A stretch of DNA of 32,435 bases from Pseudoneobacillus rhizosphaerae (lineage in GTDB: Bacteria > Bacillota > Bacilli > Bacillales > Cytobacillaceae): assembly GCF_917563885.1 (NCBI RefSeq), contig NZ_CAKJTG010000036.1, forward strand, positions 1 through 32,435, read 5' to 3'. The notes beneath the pieces are model-generated. The model did not search any database. It was not told where the DNA came from and saw only the letters and a list, made by a program, of their open reading frames with translations. Position numbers and translations under genes: made by a program. Every line of letters starts with the position of its first letter. Within the stretch, counting starts at the first letter, position 1. Shown piece by piece: positions 1 to 10,205 of the stretch.

Positions 1-2
1 AT

Positions 3-297
3 ATAAGCGGAGTTTTTCCGGTTAAGCAAAGCGAAATGACCCATTTTGACGTTTTTTGAGTAAATAGCCGGAATCCTTCCGTCTATTTAAGCTATTTTCA
101 GTGCTATTTCGTAATTAAGGGAAATTTCTCCGCTTATTTATCAACCCATGTCGACTCCCTCCTCTTGTTCCTTGAGGGTTCGCTCTTTATTTAAAATTAT
201 CGGTTTCAAAGTACCAAAATAAATGAAAAAGGCGTGTCAAATCTGTTGTCAGATTGCACGCCTTTTTCATTGTCATTTATACACCTAAACGGAACGG
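3..297. repeat. Intergenic repeat, copy 1 (direct repeat of 32162-32432)
   Basis: Two parts are visible. Part one (3-137, 135 bp) begins ATAAGCGGAG and ends CTCCGCTTAT, so it has 10-bp terminal inverted repeats, like a MITE. Part two (219-279) is a 61-bp stretch identical base for base to 32343-32403. It contains a hairpin with arms AAAAAGGCGTG and CACGCCTTTTT, terminator-like in both directions. The tail AAACGGAACGGTT (about 287-299) is also shared. The two copies differ mainly by an insertion near 140-175. No reading frame or transposase is present. Confidence 0.85.
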
Positions 298-409
298 TTC
301 AGTAAAAATAATCACAGTAACAAATACCCTCTATTTGTTACCAAGGTGGCATAAGAACTAAACTGTCCCTATTCTCCATCAACTTTTTCCAAAATTATAG
401 AAAAAACAG

Positions 410-457
410 TTGATAAAACTAATAGTATTAGTTAAAATAAAACTAACGATATTAGTT
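410..457 (+). promoter_or_regulatory. Promoter with two TetR-type operators for the MBL-tetR operon
   Basis: TTGATA (410-415), a 17-bp spacer and TAAAAT (433-438) form a sigma-A-like promoter. Two 17-bp near-palindromes lie on it: AACTAATAGTATTAGTT (417-433) fills the spacer, and AACTAACGATATTAGTT (441-457) lies just after the -10. Their centres are 24 bp apart. The position fits repression, most simply autorepression by the TetR protein encoded second in the operon; that link is inferred. Confidence 0.75.
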
Positions 458-474
458 AAAAGGAGTAGATGGTG

Positions 475-1191
475 ATGAGATTGATAAAAAAGGGATATTT
501 GTATCAAGTAACGTTTATGGCTCATATATTTCCGGTGAATTGTTATTTGGTTGAGGAAGAAGATGGATTAACTTTAATTGATGCAGCTCTAAGTAATTTT
601 TCCAAAGGAATATTAAAGGCTGCCGATTCCATTGGTAAGCCTATTACAAAAATTGTCTTAACACATGCACATGAAGATCATGTTGGAGCATTAGATTTGA
701 TAATGGAAAAGCTACCTGATGTACCAGTCTATATTTCAGTCCGGGATAACCGATTAATGAATGGCGACCGTTCATTGGATAAGGATGAAGAACAAGCCCC
801 CATTAAAGGCGGAGTTCCCAAAAAGTTAAAAACACGAGCAACTTTTCTATTAGAAGAAGGAGATCAAATCGGTTCGTTAACGGCGATTGAATCACCAGGA
901 CACACACCAGGATCCATGTCTTTTTTCGATAATCGGACTAAAGCATTAATTGCCGGTGATGCTTTCCAAACGAGGGGCGGGATTGCCGTTGCTGGAGATA
1001 TAAAACCTTTGTTTCCCTTCCCTGCTTTTGGCACATGGAGTAAAATGACGGCCTTGAAAAGCGCGAAAAAATTAGCGGAAATGGAACCAAGCTTACTAGC
1101 AGTTGGCCATGGTGAAATGATAGAAAATCCCGTAACGGCAATGAAACAGGCTATCCATCATTTAGAGAAAAAAATAAGAATAGGAGCATAA
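475..1191 (+). CDS. MBL-fold metallo-hydrolase
   Basis: This is a metallo-beta-lactamase-fold hydrolase of about 238 residues, close in layout to the B. subtilis YflN type. Counting from the upstream ATG at 469, the zinc motif HAHEDH is at residues 66-71. SPGHTPGS at about 142-149 supplies the next histidine, GDAF near 163 supplies the bridging aspartate, and GHGE near the C-terminus supplies the last histidine, so the active site looks complete. There is no signal peptide, so the protein is probably cytoplasmic. Three starts are possible (469, 472, 475); ATG 475 is 9 nt from AGGAG and is preferred. The gene is followed directly by a tetR gene whose likely operators lie on the shared promoter. 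This suggests an inducible response to a small molecule, perhaps a thioester, lactone or glyoxal adduct. The substrate cannot be read from the sequence. Confidence 0.88.
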   Translation: MRLIKKGYLYQVTFMAHIFPVNCYLVEEEDGLTLIDAALSNFSKGILKAADSIGKPITKIVLTHAHEDHVGALDLIMEKLPDVPVYISVRDNRLMNGDRSLDKDEEQAPIKGGVPKKLKTRATFLLEEGDQIGSLTAIESPGHTPGSMSFFDNRTKALIAGDAFQTRGGIAVAGDIKPLFPFPAFGTWSKMTALKSAKKLAEMEPSLLAVGHGEMIENPVTAMKQAIHHLEKKIRIGA

Positions 1192-1194
1192 GTG

Positions 1195-1764
1195 ATGTCA
1201 CCCAGACCTAAAATTGGACTTGAAATACCAACGATTCTTGAAGCTGCTGGAGAATTAGCCAACCAACATGGCATGCAAGAGGTTACTTTAGCAAACTTAG
1301 CAAAAAAACTAAATATTCGCCCCCCATCTTTATATAATCATTTTGATGGACTGCCAGGATTAAGAAAAAAGTTAGCTATATATGGACTTGAAAAACTTTA
1401 TAATGATTTAGTCACGGCTGCTATTGGGGTGTCAGGCAACGAAGCCCTGCTTTCGATAAGCAAAGCCTATATCCATTTTGCCCGAAAGTATCCTGGTTTA
1501 TATGAAGCGACATTAATGGCACCTGATCCTGAAGAAATGGAAGTGCAGCAGGCAGGGGCGAAAATCGTCCAATTATCCGTTCAGGTGTTACAATCATTTC
1601 ATTTAGAAGGAGATCTAGCTTTACATGCCGTTAGAGGATTACGCAGTATTTTACATGGATTTTCAGCTTTGGAGCAAAAGGGTGGCTTTAAAATGTCTTT
1701 AGATGTGGATAAGAGTGTAGAAATAGTCATCATTGCCTTTATTAAAGGAATGAAAGATTTGTAG
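1195..1764 (+). CDS. TetR/AcrR-family regulator (WHG-domain type)
   Basis: A one-component repressor of 189 residues. The N-terminal helix-turn-helix covers about residues 28-52 (VTLANLAKKLNIRPPSLYNHF), the canonical TetR recognition region. The C-terminal ligand domain resembles the WHG-type TetR C-terminal family. GTG at 1192 directly follows the stop of the MBL gene, but ATG 1195 is 8 nt from AGGAG and is preferred. The two genes are thus almost overlapping and are co-transcribed. The two near-palindromes at 417-457 on the operon promoter are the obvious targets, so the operon is probably autoregulated. The ligand is unknown. Confidence 0.88.
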   Translation: MSPRPKIGLEIPTILEAAGELANQHGMQEVTLANLAKKLNIRPPSLYNHFDGLPGLRKKLAIYGLEKLYNDLVTAAIGVSGNEALLSISKAYIHFARKYPGLYEATLMAPDPEEMEVQQAGAKIVQLSVQVLQSFHLEGDLALHAVRGLRSILHGFSALEQKGGFKMSLDVDKSVEIVIIAFIKGMKDL

Positions 1765-1790
1765 GACAGGAGTTTCCCCTGTCCTTTTCC
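1763..1790 (+). terminator. Rho-independent terminator of MBL-tetR operon
   Basis: A perfect 8-bp stem AGGACAGG / CCTGTCCT (1763-1770, 1778-1785) is followed by TTTTCC. It overlaps the tetR stop codon. Confidence 0.7.
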
Positions 1791-1820
1791 TCATTCCCTA
1801 TTAAAACGTTAATTTGCGAC

Positions 1821-2390
1821 TTAGTTTTTAGAGCCAAAATCAATCCCAGAAATGATATATGGAATGGCTGATTTAACAAATTCCTCTGGCGATACATCCT
1901 TACTATTTCTTTTCCATTCTACAGAAGCCCCATAAATTCCCCAACTTAAGATGACAGCAGTAATTTTTAGTGCTTCATCCTCTTCCGTTCTTTTTTGTTT
2001 TAACAGCATCTTGTAAAAAATAACTTCGAGCTGTTCTCTAATTATTCGAGCAATGGTATCTTCGTATCCCCTATGGCATCGATTGGATAATGACTTTTGG
2101 AAATTGGTTATCGCTTGAAAGATACGAACAAAAGCTTCTTCATTTAGTTCGTCATTCTGGTAAATATCATAATTCAAATTAACTAACAATACTTCTGATA
2201 ATACCTTTTCTAATAAGTCATATATATCTTCAAAATGATAATAGAAAGTTGCACGATTAATCATGGCTTCTGTCGTTATATCCTTAATGGTAATATCCTT
2301 AAACTCCTTTTTCCCTGAAAGGTCAATGAAAGAATCCATAATTAATTTGCGAGTACGTAAAACTCGCGGGTCTGTTTTAGATTGAGTCAT
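1821..2390 (-). CDS. TetR/AcrR-family regulator
   Basis: A 189-residue TetR-family DNA-binding protein. The HTH is at about residues 33-56 (ITIKDITTEAMINRATFYYHF). The rest is a helical ligand domain not tied to a known effector by sight. ATG 2390 is preceded by GGAGTGA at good spacing. The gene is divergent from the DsbA-family gene at 2572, with 181 bp between them. This is the usual arrangement of a local repressor and its target. The palindrome at 2486-2502 in that interval is a candidate site. Confidence 0.85.
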   Translation of the reverse strand: MTQSKTDPRVLRTRKLIMDSFIDLSGKKEFKDITIKDITTEAMINRATFYYHFEDIYDLLEKVLSEVLLVNLNYDIYQNDELNEEAFVRIFQAITNFQKSLSNRCHRGYEDTIARIIREQLEVIFYKMLLKQKRTEEDEALKITAVILSWGIYGASVEWKRNSKDVSPEEFVKSAIPYIISGIDFGSKN

Positions 2391-2485
2391 TTTGTTATCA
2401 CTCCTACTTTTTAAACAAATTCCTAATTGTGTTGTATAAACGACAAATTCAATGAAGTATTGGTATTGATGATTTTCATTATCAC

Positions 2486-2502
2486 TTACAATTCAATTGT
2501 AA
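2486..2502. promoter_or_regulatory. 17-bp palindrome between divergent tetR and dsbA-like genes
   Basis: TTACAATTCAATTGTAA is a palindrome except at its centre. It lies in the 181-bp divergent interval, 70 bp before the DsbA-family start. It could be the operator of the TetR protein encoded at 1821-2390, though AT-rich palindromes also arise by chance. Confidence 0.4.
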
Positions 2503-2571
2503 AGCAAATAAAAGGTATTGCGTCTTTGAAAGCACTTTAATCTTAATAATAAAAGAAATGAGGGAAATGAA

Positions 2572-3498
2572 TTGAAGAACAATAATAATATGATTTGTGA
2601 TTTGGAAACAGGTGTATGTGGAGTAGCTGGAGAAGAGGTAATCGAGGTTATTGATTTTAATCAACCCAAAAAATCGGTTAATCTTTATTACGTAACTGAT
2701 CCTATTTGTTCTCATTGCTGGGCAATCGAACCCGTTCTTCGTCGTTTTGTAGAGCAGTATGGAGATCATTTTAACTTTCATACGGTTATGGGTGGTTTGC
2801 TGGAAAAATGGCATGACGGACCAATCGATCCTGCAAATGGAATTTATAAACCAGCCGATGTTGCAGGTCACTGGAGAGAAGTTGGAGAATTTTCAAGGAT
2901 GCCAATCGATGGGACTTTAATGATTGATAATCCAGTTCAATCATCCTACCCACCCTCTCGTGTATTTAAGGTAATTCAAAAAGACCATAATGAGAAAACC
3001 GCATTTGAATACTTGCGCCGTACAAGAGAAGCACTCTTCGCATTTAATCAGAATATTTCAGAAAAATCTGTTATGATTGAAATCGTAAATAAACTTGGTC
3101 TTAACGGAGAAGCGATTGTAAATAAAGCTGAACAACCAATCGGACAACAATTATTGAATGAAGATTTTGGTCTAACTAGAGACTTAGGTGCCAGAGGTTT
3201 CCCTACCATTATCATGATCAATGAGGAAAATAAAGGCGTAAAAATTGTTGGTGGCCGTCCGTTTGAAAACTATGTTGACGGATTAAAACAAGTTCTAAAT
3301 TTGGAAGAATTGCAACCAAAACAACAACCATCCCTTTCCAGCTTGCTTGAAAAAGAAAAACTTCTATTTTCTAAAGAAATTGAAGTAATGTACGATATCG
3401 AACAATCGGAAGTTAACTCTTTTATTGAAAAAGAGCTTTCACCAGATCGTTATCAAGTAAATGAAATTCTAGGAGAATTATATTTTATACAGAAATAA
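2572..3498 (+). CDS. DsbA-family (thioredoxin-fold) protein, FrnE/SpxH-like
   Basis: A 308-residue protein of the DsbA/FrnE group with no signal peptide, so probably cytoplasmic. The redox motif CSHC is at residues 46-49, after DPI. The expected cis-proline loop GFPT is at 209-212, with P211. An extra cysteine pair, C9 and C16 (CDLETGVC), precedes the fold. The C-terminal ~70 residues are helical and charged, as in the SpxH (YjbH) adaptor group. The N-terminus differs from classic YjbH, so it is not called spxH. The start is TTG at 2572, 6-7 nt from AGGGA; nearby ATGs are out of frame, and the in-frame ATG at 2590 lacks a ribosome binding site. Divergence from a TetR gene suggests induced expression, possibly under thiol or electrophile stress; that is inference. 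Confidence 0.85.
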   Translation: MKNNNNMICDLETGVCGVAGEEVIEVIDFNQPKKSVNLYYVTDPICSHCWAIEPVLRRFVEQYGDHFNFHTVMGGLLEKWHDGPIDPANGIYKPADVAGHWREVGEFSRMPIDGTLMIDNPVQSSYPPSRVFKVIQKDHNEKTAFEYLRRTREALFAFNQNISEKSVMIEIVNKLGLNGEAIVNKAEQPIGQQLLNEDFGLTRDLGARGFPTIIMINEENKGVKIVGGRPFENYVDGLKQVLNLEELQPKQQPSLSSLLEKEKLLFSKEIEVMYDIEQSEVNSFIEKELSPDRYQVNEILGELYFIQK

Positions 3499-3572
3499 TC
3501 ATCTGTTAGTGTATACGTAGAAAGGCAACAAAGTATATAACACAACACTATAAGATACTTGTACGGTCATAG

Positions 3573-3609
3573 AAAAACTCCCTCAAACTCTAAGTCTGAG
3601 GGAGTTTTT
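3573..3609. terminator. Bidirectional terminator between dsbA-like and M4 protease genes
   Basis: Arms AAAAACTCCCTCA (3573-3585) and TGAGGGAGTTTTT (3597-3609) form a perfect 13-bp stem with an A-tract before and a T-tract after. It sits between two convergent genes and can serve both. Confidence 0.9.
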
Positions 3610-3662
3610 AAATGTTCAATTAAATCCAGAATTCAATTTTTCTTGTAGACATTATAATTGAC

Positions 3663-5339
3663 TTAGTAAATTCCCACCGAATCAAATCCAGAATGAACTG
3701 CTGCCACTTCAGCGCTTCCTTCACCATAAAGATCGACCGCAGACTGAACAATAGCCTGACGTGCGTCACTGAAATCAGAATTTGAGGTTAAATAAACAGT
3801 TAAAGCACGATAGTAAATCTTACCTAATTTTTCTCTTCCAATCTCTTGACCAATTAAGTATGCAGCATGGTTTGTAATCGAGGAGTTAACATGGACTCCT
3901 CCACCATCTACCGAAGTTGGCATATAGTAGAATTCATCCATGTGATCTGGATATACTCCGCCATTTGTACTGTACGCCCTTCTTTGCTCATTGCTGACTA
4001 TTACACTGTTAGGATTACTCAAGCTTCGCAATCTTGTTACACCGTCAGCTTTAGCAGCCGGTGCCATAATATCCTCGCCCATTTCCCAATCCGCATCGTC
4101 AACGAGTACACCAAAGATGTCTGCGAATGATTCGTTTAATGCGCCGGATTGATTACGGTAAACTAAATTTGCTGAATGAGTGATAACACCATGAGTCATT
4201 TCGTGGGCAGCAACATCAAGACCAGCTGATAAAGAAGTCATGAATATCCCGTCACCATCACCATAGGTCATCCAACGCCCATTCCAGGAAGCATTGTTGT
4301 AATTGGTACCATAGTGAACTTTTGAAATAATCGCCATCCCATTTCCATCTAAGGAATTACGACCATGTTCATTTAGAAAATAATCATAAACCTTTTCGGA
4401 ATTATAGTGTGCGTCGACAGCAGCTCGATCATAGTCACCGATAAATGCTGCAGAATTCCCAACATAAACTGTATCATTACTGGATGTGTTATCATTTTTA
4501 GCATCGTACGTTACAATTCCTCCAAGGTTCTCATGAGAGTAATCCGCTAACGCAAACTTCGTTCCGGAATTTGGCTCCTTCACTTGAGTAATATGTAATT
4601 CCCTGTGGTCGCCATGTACACCTTTTCCGACCCCTTTTTGTGTTTTCATTTCATCCGCATGCATTAAGCCATTATACTCATCAATAACTTCACCCGAATT
4701 TGCATCCACAAAAACAAACCAGTTTCCAGGCTCATCCCCCATGAAGTTAACATTTACTTTATACGCCGTTCGATTCTCTCCTTCAAAGGGAAGGATAACA
4801 AGCTCAGAAGTTGGCTCATAAGTCAGCTCTTCTGGCGCGTTGACAGAGGACAGTGCCACCTTTAGTGCAGCATCACTGCTTAAGGAAGCCGTTGTGTCGA
4901 CTACAGCATCATCAATCGTCTGATTTATTCTTCCGTTAACAGATACTACCTCATTATCCTTACTAAAATGGACAATAATGTCTGCTCCCTCTACATTAAC
5001 CCCATTTACTGCTTGATTAAAGCGGACGTGAGTCATACCCAATTCATCTTTTTGTACATTTTTTACTTTTAGGCTTTTCTCTGGGTTATTAATTCCGGTT
5101 TTCCCTTGGTTTTTCTTCAAATAGTTTAAGGCATTGGAAGGAGTACTAGAAGAGAATTTTTCTGCAAATCGCTCTTTTACAAAAACAGGAACATTTGCTT
5201 TCTCATTCCACTCCTTAGAAGCTTGTACACTACTAACCAAACTTGAATTATCCGGCTGCGCAAATACATTACTAACTGGAATAGTTCCTACCAACATCAC
5301 TGACGACAGAACAACAGGTACAATAAATTTTTTCTTCAA
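3663..5339 (-). CDS. Secreted neutral metalloprotease, M4 family (bacillolysin/thermolysin type)
   Basis: A 558-residue pre-pro-metalloprotease. Residues 1-27 are a Sec signal peptide ending VFAQ. The propeptide follows, with FTP at about 60-110 and PepSY at about 150-225. The mature domain starts near residue 240. Zinc ligands are the HEMTH motif at 379-383 and E403 in NESFAD; the catalytic histidine is H483 in GGGVHVNSS. The Ca-binding and substrate residues of the family look present. Length matches Bacillus NprE/NprB relatives. The start is TTG, 9 nt after GGGAGG; the upstream in-phase context gives no better choice. The enzyme would act outside the cell as a broad endopeptidase. It is monocistronic, ending at the bidirectional terminator near 3573. 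Confidence 0.95.
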   Translation of the reverse strand: MKKKFIVPVVLSSVMLVGTIPVSNVFAQPDNSSLVSSVQASKEWNEKANVPVFVKERFAEKFSSSTPSNALNYLKKNQGKTGINNPEKSLKVKNVQKDELGMTHVRFNQAVNGVNVEGADIIVHFSKDNEVVSVNGRINQTIDDAVVDTTASLSSDAALKVALSSVNAPEELTYEPTSELVILPFEGENRTAYKVNVNFMGDEPGNWFVFVDANSGEVIDEYNGLMHADEMKTQKGVGKGVHGDHRELHITQVKEPNSGTKFALADYSHENLGGIVTYDAKNDNTSSNDTVYVGNSAAFIGDYDRAAVDAHYNSEKVYDYFLNEHGRNSLDGNGMAIISKVHYGTNYNNASWNGRWMTYGDGDGIFMTSLSAGLDVAAHEMTHGVITHSANLVYRNQSGALNESFADIFGVLVDDADWEMGEDIMAPAAKADGVTRLRSLSNPNSVIVSNEQRRAYSTNGGVYPDHMDEFYYMPTSVDGGGVHVNSSITNHAAYLIGQEIGREKLGKIYYRALTVYLTSNSDFSDARQAIVQSAVDLYGEGSAEVAAVHSGFDSVGIY

Positions 5340-5620
5340 TATTCCATACCTCCCACAAATTTACATTCAATTCATTATAGAACGGGAAGATATTATTTAC
5401 ATGAATAATTAGAATTATTTGAAAACAATAAAAAACATAGACAATTATGCCCAGTTAACATATTCAGACAGGTATAAAACACTATTCAGCAACCCCCATT
5501 GTTCTTCTAATAGTTTTGAAGAAAAGTACTTAAACTAAGTGAGACGAGAGTTTAAGACTGTTTGGCATAGAGGAAAATATTTATTGAATCCGGTATCGAC
5601 AAAAATATCTACTCATTTAT

Positions 5621-5660
5621 AGAAGCCTTTGGAATGGGTCCAAAGGCTTCTTCCTTTTTT
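5621..5660 (+). terminator. Terminator-like hairpin in the 5340-5719 interval
   Basis: A perfect 12-bp stem AGAAGCCTTTGG / CCAAAGGCTTCT (5621-5632, 5640-5651) is followed by TCCTTTTTT. The T-tract is on the plus side, although both neighbours are minus-strand genes. The rest of the interval holds the protease promoter region and no convincing ORF. Confidence 0.65.
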
Positions 5661-5719
5661 GTATTTTTTTATAGAAATATACTAGTAATAGTCTCCTAGA
5701 AATCATAAAGAAACACTTC

Positions 5720-7171
<1,452 letters not shown>

Positions 7172-7215
7172 CTACTAAAAGTTTAGGATATTTTAATGAA
7201 GATTCTCAAGAATAC

Positions 7216-7303
7216 GCCTTAAACCATAAACGCTTTAAGGCAACATATAAATAGTGGAAATATCGAGTTTTTATCACTATTTCCGATAAAATCTCCCACT
7301 ATT
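7216..7303. promoter_or_regulatory. Nested inverted repeats upstream of the tyrosine phenol-lyase gene
   Basis: GCCTTAAA (7216-7223) pairs with TTTAAGGC (7234-7241), 72 bp before the tpl start. Further out, AAATAGTG (7249-7256) can pair with either CACTATTT (7275-7282) or CCACTATT (7296-7303), so two folds are mutually exclusive. They could be operators or a leader switch; no regulator is identified. The stretch 7145-7384 has no convincing gene. Confidence 0.4.
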
Positions 7304-7384
7304 GCCCAGGAAATGACAAAAATTATTATTCCTAAGTCGTATTTTGTCATGAAAAAGAGAAAAATTTGATAGGCTCTTTTCTGA

Positions 7385-7588
7385 TGGGGAAATCTATTTG
7401 CAGGCATAGAACTTAAAAGAACACCAGAGAGCATTAATATCGTTCAGCCTGATAATATGAATATTTGTGACTTGGAGGAAAAGTTAGACGAAAAAGATTA
7501 TTATAAAGGTATCCCTTCACTTGTCGTAGAAATACTTTCTGATAGCACCAGAAGTAAAGACATGATCAAAAAACTTGCTCTCCCCTAA
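7385..7588 (+). pseudogene. Remnant of a Uma2-family (DUF820) putative endonuclease
   Basis: One open frame from just after a TGA (7382-7384) to TAA (7586-7588) encodes recognisable middle parts of a Uma2 protein: LKRTPESINIVQPDN, LDEKDYY and GIPSLVVEILSDSTRSKD. The EILS.STRSKD block is a hallmark of the PD-(D/E)XK Uma2 family. Everything before the INIVQPD block is missing and the frame stops right after MIKKL, so only about 65 of roughly 190 residues remain. There is no start codon with a ribosome binding site. It is a dead fragment; the family is often mobile or present in many copies. Confidence 0.75.
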
Positions 7589-7616
7589 ATCATCTTGTGA
7601 AAAGGAGAATGTTTAA

Positions 7617-7919
7617 ATGACAACCTCTGAGAAAAATTTAAGGACATGCAATAAAGGTCACAACTATTACAAAAGTAGTGACTGTCCAACCTGCCCGATA
7701 TGTGAACAAGAGCGTAAGCCCGAAACGGGATTTCTTTCGCTACTATCCGCACCAGCTAGACGCGCATTGGAAAACAAAGGGATAACTTCTTTACAGCAGC
7801 TATCCACATTTAGCGAAAAAGAGATTTTACAATTTCACGGAATGGGACCAGCTTCATTACCTAAACTTAGGAAGGCTTTAGAAAACGAAGGTTTAGCATT
7901 TTTTTTAGATAATAATTAA
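7617..7919 (+). CDS. Small protein with Cys cluster and RNA polymerase alpha-CTD-like HhH domain
   Basis: 100 residues. The N-terminal third has C11, H15 and a CPTCPIC cluster, likely a small zinc-binding knuckle. Residues ~48-95 form a helix-hairpin-helix unit like the C-terminal domain of RNA polymerase alpha (GITSLQQLSTFSEKEILQF, then HGMGPASLPKLRKAL), a nucleic-acid-binding fold. GGAG lies 9 nt before ATG 7617. Bacilli carry small proteins of this kind annotated as alpha-CTD-domain proteins of unknown role. DNA binding is inferred from the fold only. The 236 nt after it, up to the pepF-like gene, show nothing clear. Confidence 0.75.
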   Translation: MTTSEKNLRTCNKGHNYYKSSDCPTCPICEQERKPETGFLSLLSAPARRALENKGITSLQQLSTFSEKEILQFHGMGPASLPKLRKALENEGLAFFLDNN

Positions 7920-8155
7920 ACATATGTAGGGGAAATTGCTCCATTTTTTTGAACAAGTAGCCTCTTATCTTGACCGTTGTAATTCCAAAAATAGACTTCT
8001 ACATTTTGAAGATTACAGGGATAGATTCGTCCTCTTCAAACCTTCGAAATGGGTTACTATGCTTTATTTTGACATACCTCCAAGAACTAATTTATTCTTA
8101 AAGTGCATTATCTAAAAATTCTGTTATATAAACAAATAGTAAAGGAGTATGCTAA

Positions 8156-9982
8156 ATGAGCTTAATAACCCGGAATGAAGTTCCTGTTGATGAAACTTGG
8201 AATCTAGCAGATATTTTTTCTTCTGAGGAAGAATGGGAAAAAGCCTATATTCAAGTTGAAAAGGAATTGGATGAGTTTCTAAAAGGCACTATTCAGTTAG
8301 ATAGTGCCAAGAGTACACTTGATTTACTTGAAAGATACGATTGTTTAATGGGGAGCTATAATCGTACTTCTAGCTATGCCTTTTATAAATATTCGGAAGA
8401 TGGGACCGATCCAGTAAATCAAAATAGGATGGGGCGTACGCAAACTCTAGGAAAAAAATCCTTTAATGTTAGTACAAATATCGTTAATACTTTTTTATAT
8501 TTACCTAAAAAAATCCTAACTAAGTACATAGATGAAGAGAAAGGTCTACTAACCTATCACCGATTTTTAGGAAAAGTTGAAGAATTACGTGACCATTCTT
8601 TAGAGCCGGAGATAGAGAATTTATTAGCTTCTTTAAATCAAACTTTAGATACACCTAATTCTGTTTATCTAAATATTACCGCTTCAGATTTGAAATTTGA
8701 GCCAGTGAAAGATAAATCCGGCAAAGAAGTACCTGTCTCATTATTCATGTATATGACCCAAATTGAAACTTCACCTGATACAGTGTTGCGCAGAAATGCC
8801 TATGAGTCCTTAACAGATGGTTTGAAAAAATATCAACATGGATTAGCACAAACTTTATCTAGTGAAGTAAATAAAAATGTATCGATTGCAAAATTGCGAA
8901 ACTATCCTACGACGATGGATTATTTGCTTCATTATTCATCACCCGCTGCGAATCACTTTTATTCAGGGGATGGTGTTTCTACCTCGTTTTTTGAAGAGGT
9001 CTTAGATACCTTTCAACAAGAGCTTGCACCACATATGCAAAGATATGCTCGTTTACGCAAACGCCAACTTGGATTAGATAAACTGCTTTTCTCAGATGTG
9101 AAAGCGCCATTAGATCCTGAGTTTGATCCTCCTATTAGTTATGAAGAAGCAGGCGAAATCATTGTTGAAGCTGTCGGGGTTTTAGGATCTGAGTATCAAG
9201 AACAAATGCGAAAGGTATTTACCGATAGATGGGTATATAGAGGTGATAATATCGGGCGAAGAATGATTGCCTTTGGCGGTGGTGTTCACGGAGTTCATGG
9301 CTATTCCTTTTATCCTTGGGGTGGAAATTTATTTGATATGATACTCCTTGGACATGAGCTCGGGCACGCGTTACATTTCACCCTTTCAGCTCAAAATCAG
9401 AATATCATCAACAATGGCCAATCCTTATTGTTTGTAGAGGCACCGTCTACTTTGATCGAACATTTAATTGTCCAATACTTGAAAGATAATCGAGATGATC
9501 CTCGATTACATCGCTGGTTAAACATGTATTCCATGATGAGTTATCATCACAATTGTGTAACCCATATTTTAGAGGCTGAATTGTTAAGAAGACTTTATAA
9601 AATGGCTGATCAAATGATGCCTTTATCAACTGCGGTGATCAGTAACACAAAAGGAGCTATACTCTCGGAATTCTGGGGCGAAACGGTCGAAATAGATGAT
9701 GGGGCCAAATTAACCTGGATGAGACAGCCTCATTACTATATGGGTCTTTATCCTTTTACTTATTCTATTGGCACATCGGCTTCCACAGTCATTGCAAACC
9801 GTATAAAAACTGAAGGAACATCAGTTGGTGAACAATGGACAAATGTACTTAAACTCGGAGGTTCGATGAGTGGGCTTGATCTATATAGGCAGGCTGGTCT
9901 GGAATTGTCAACGACAGATGTCATCAAACAAGCTATTGCCCATGTAGGAAGGATTGTGGATGAATTAGAGAATAGCTTTTAA
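8156..9982 (+). CDS. pepF: M3-family oligoendopeptidase (PepF-like)
   Basis: A 608-residue cytoplasmic zinc peptidase of the M3B oligoendopeptidase F group, which trims peptides of roughly 7-17 residues. The zinc motif HELGH is at 400-404, with the third ligand E428 in FVEAPSTLIEH. The N-terminal helical lid domain, the conserved Y-x-FY-WGG segment before the active site and the PHYYMGLYPFTYS segment after it are all present. Length matches the family. ATG 8156 follows AAAGGAG at good spacing. It stands alone, followed in the same direction by an S9 peptidase after 223 bp that contain no clear gene; both probably serve peptide turnover. Confidence 0.92.
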   Translation: MSLITRNEVPVDETWNLADIFSSEEEWEKAYIQVEKELDEFLKGTIQLDSAKSTLDLLERYDCLMGSYNRTSSYAFYKYSEDGTDPVNQNRMGRTQTLGKKSFNVSTNIVNTFLYLPKKILTKYIDEEKGLLTYHRFLGKVEELRDHSLEPEIENLLASLNQTLDTPNSVYLNITASDLKFEPVKDKSGKEVPVSLFMYMTQIETSPDTVLRRNAYESLTDGLKKYQHGLAQTLSSEVNKNVSIAKLRNYPTTMDYLLHYSSPAANHFYSGDGVSTSFFEEVLDTFQQELAPHMQRYARLRKRQLGLDKLLFSDVKAPLDPEFDPPISYEEAGEIIVEAVGVLGSEYQEQMRKVFTDRWVYRGDNIGRRMIAFGGGVHGVHGYSFYPWGGNLFDMILLGHELGHALHFTLSAQNQNIINNGQSLLFVEAPSTLIEHLIVQYLKDNRDDPRLHRWLNMYSMMSYHHNCVTHILEAELLRRLYKMADQMMPLSTAVISNTKGAILSEFWGETVEIDDGAKLTWMRQPHYYMGLYPFTYSIGTSASTVIANRIKTEGTSVGEQWTNVLKLGGSMSGLDLYRQAGLELSTTDVIKQAIAHVGRIVDELENSF

Positions 9983-10205
9983 CTTTTAACAAACATTCAT
10001 AAAAATTCGATTACCAACTCCAAAAATTTTTTACTATAAAGAAAAACACTATTATCTACTATTGTAGGTAGCATAATCTGCAAATTAGAGAAATAAGCTC
10101 AAACAGGAATGTTCAATTTATTTTGAAATATAGAAATATTCTATTTTACTTCGTCTATCGAAATGATAAACTAGACTTATAGATTGCCAATTTGGAGGTA
10201 TTATA

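Noticed and set aside
3-137. Calling the terminal repeats an insertion sequence
   Set aside because: They are 135 bp with TIRs but contain no transposase and no clear target duplication.
2572-3498. Naming the DsbA-family gene spxH (yjbH)
   Set aside because: Only the general fold and CxxC agree; the N-terminus and the divergent TetR context differ from spxH.
3867-4130. Plus-strand ORF inside the M4 protease gene, and similar overlapping ORFs elsewhere
   Set aside because: They are antisense shadows of strongly conserved genes and lack start signals.
7219-7434. 71-codon minus-strand ORF upstream of tpl
   Set aside because: It has no ribosome binding site, overlaps the Uma2 remnant on the other strand, and has the composition of chance AT-rich sequence.
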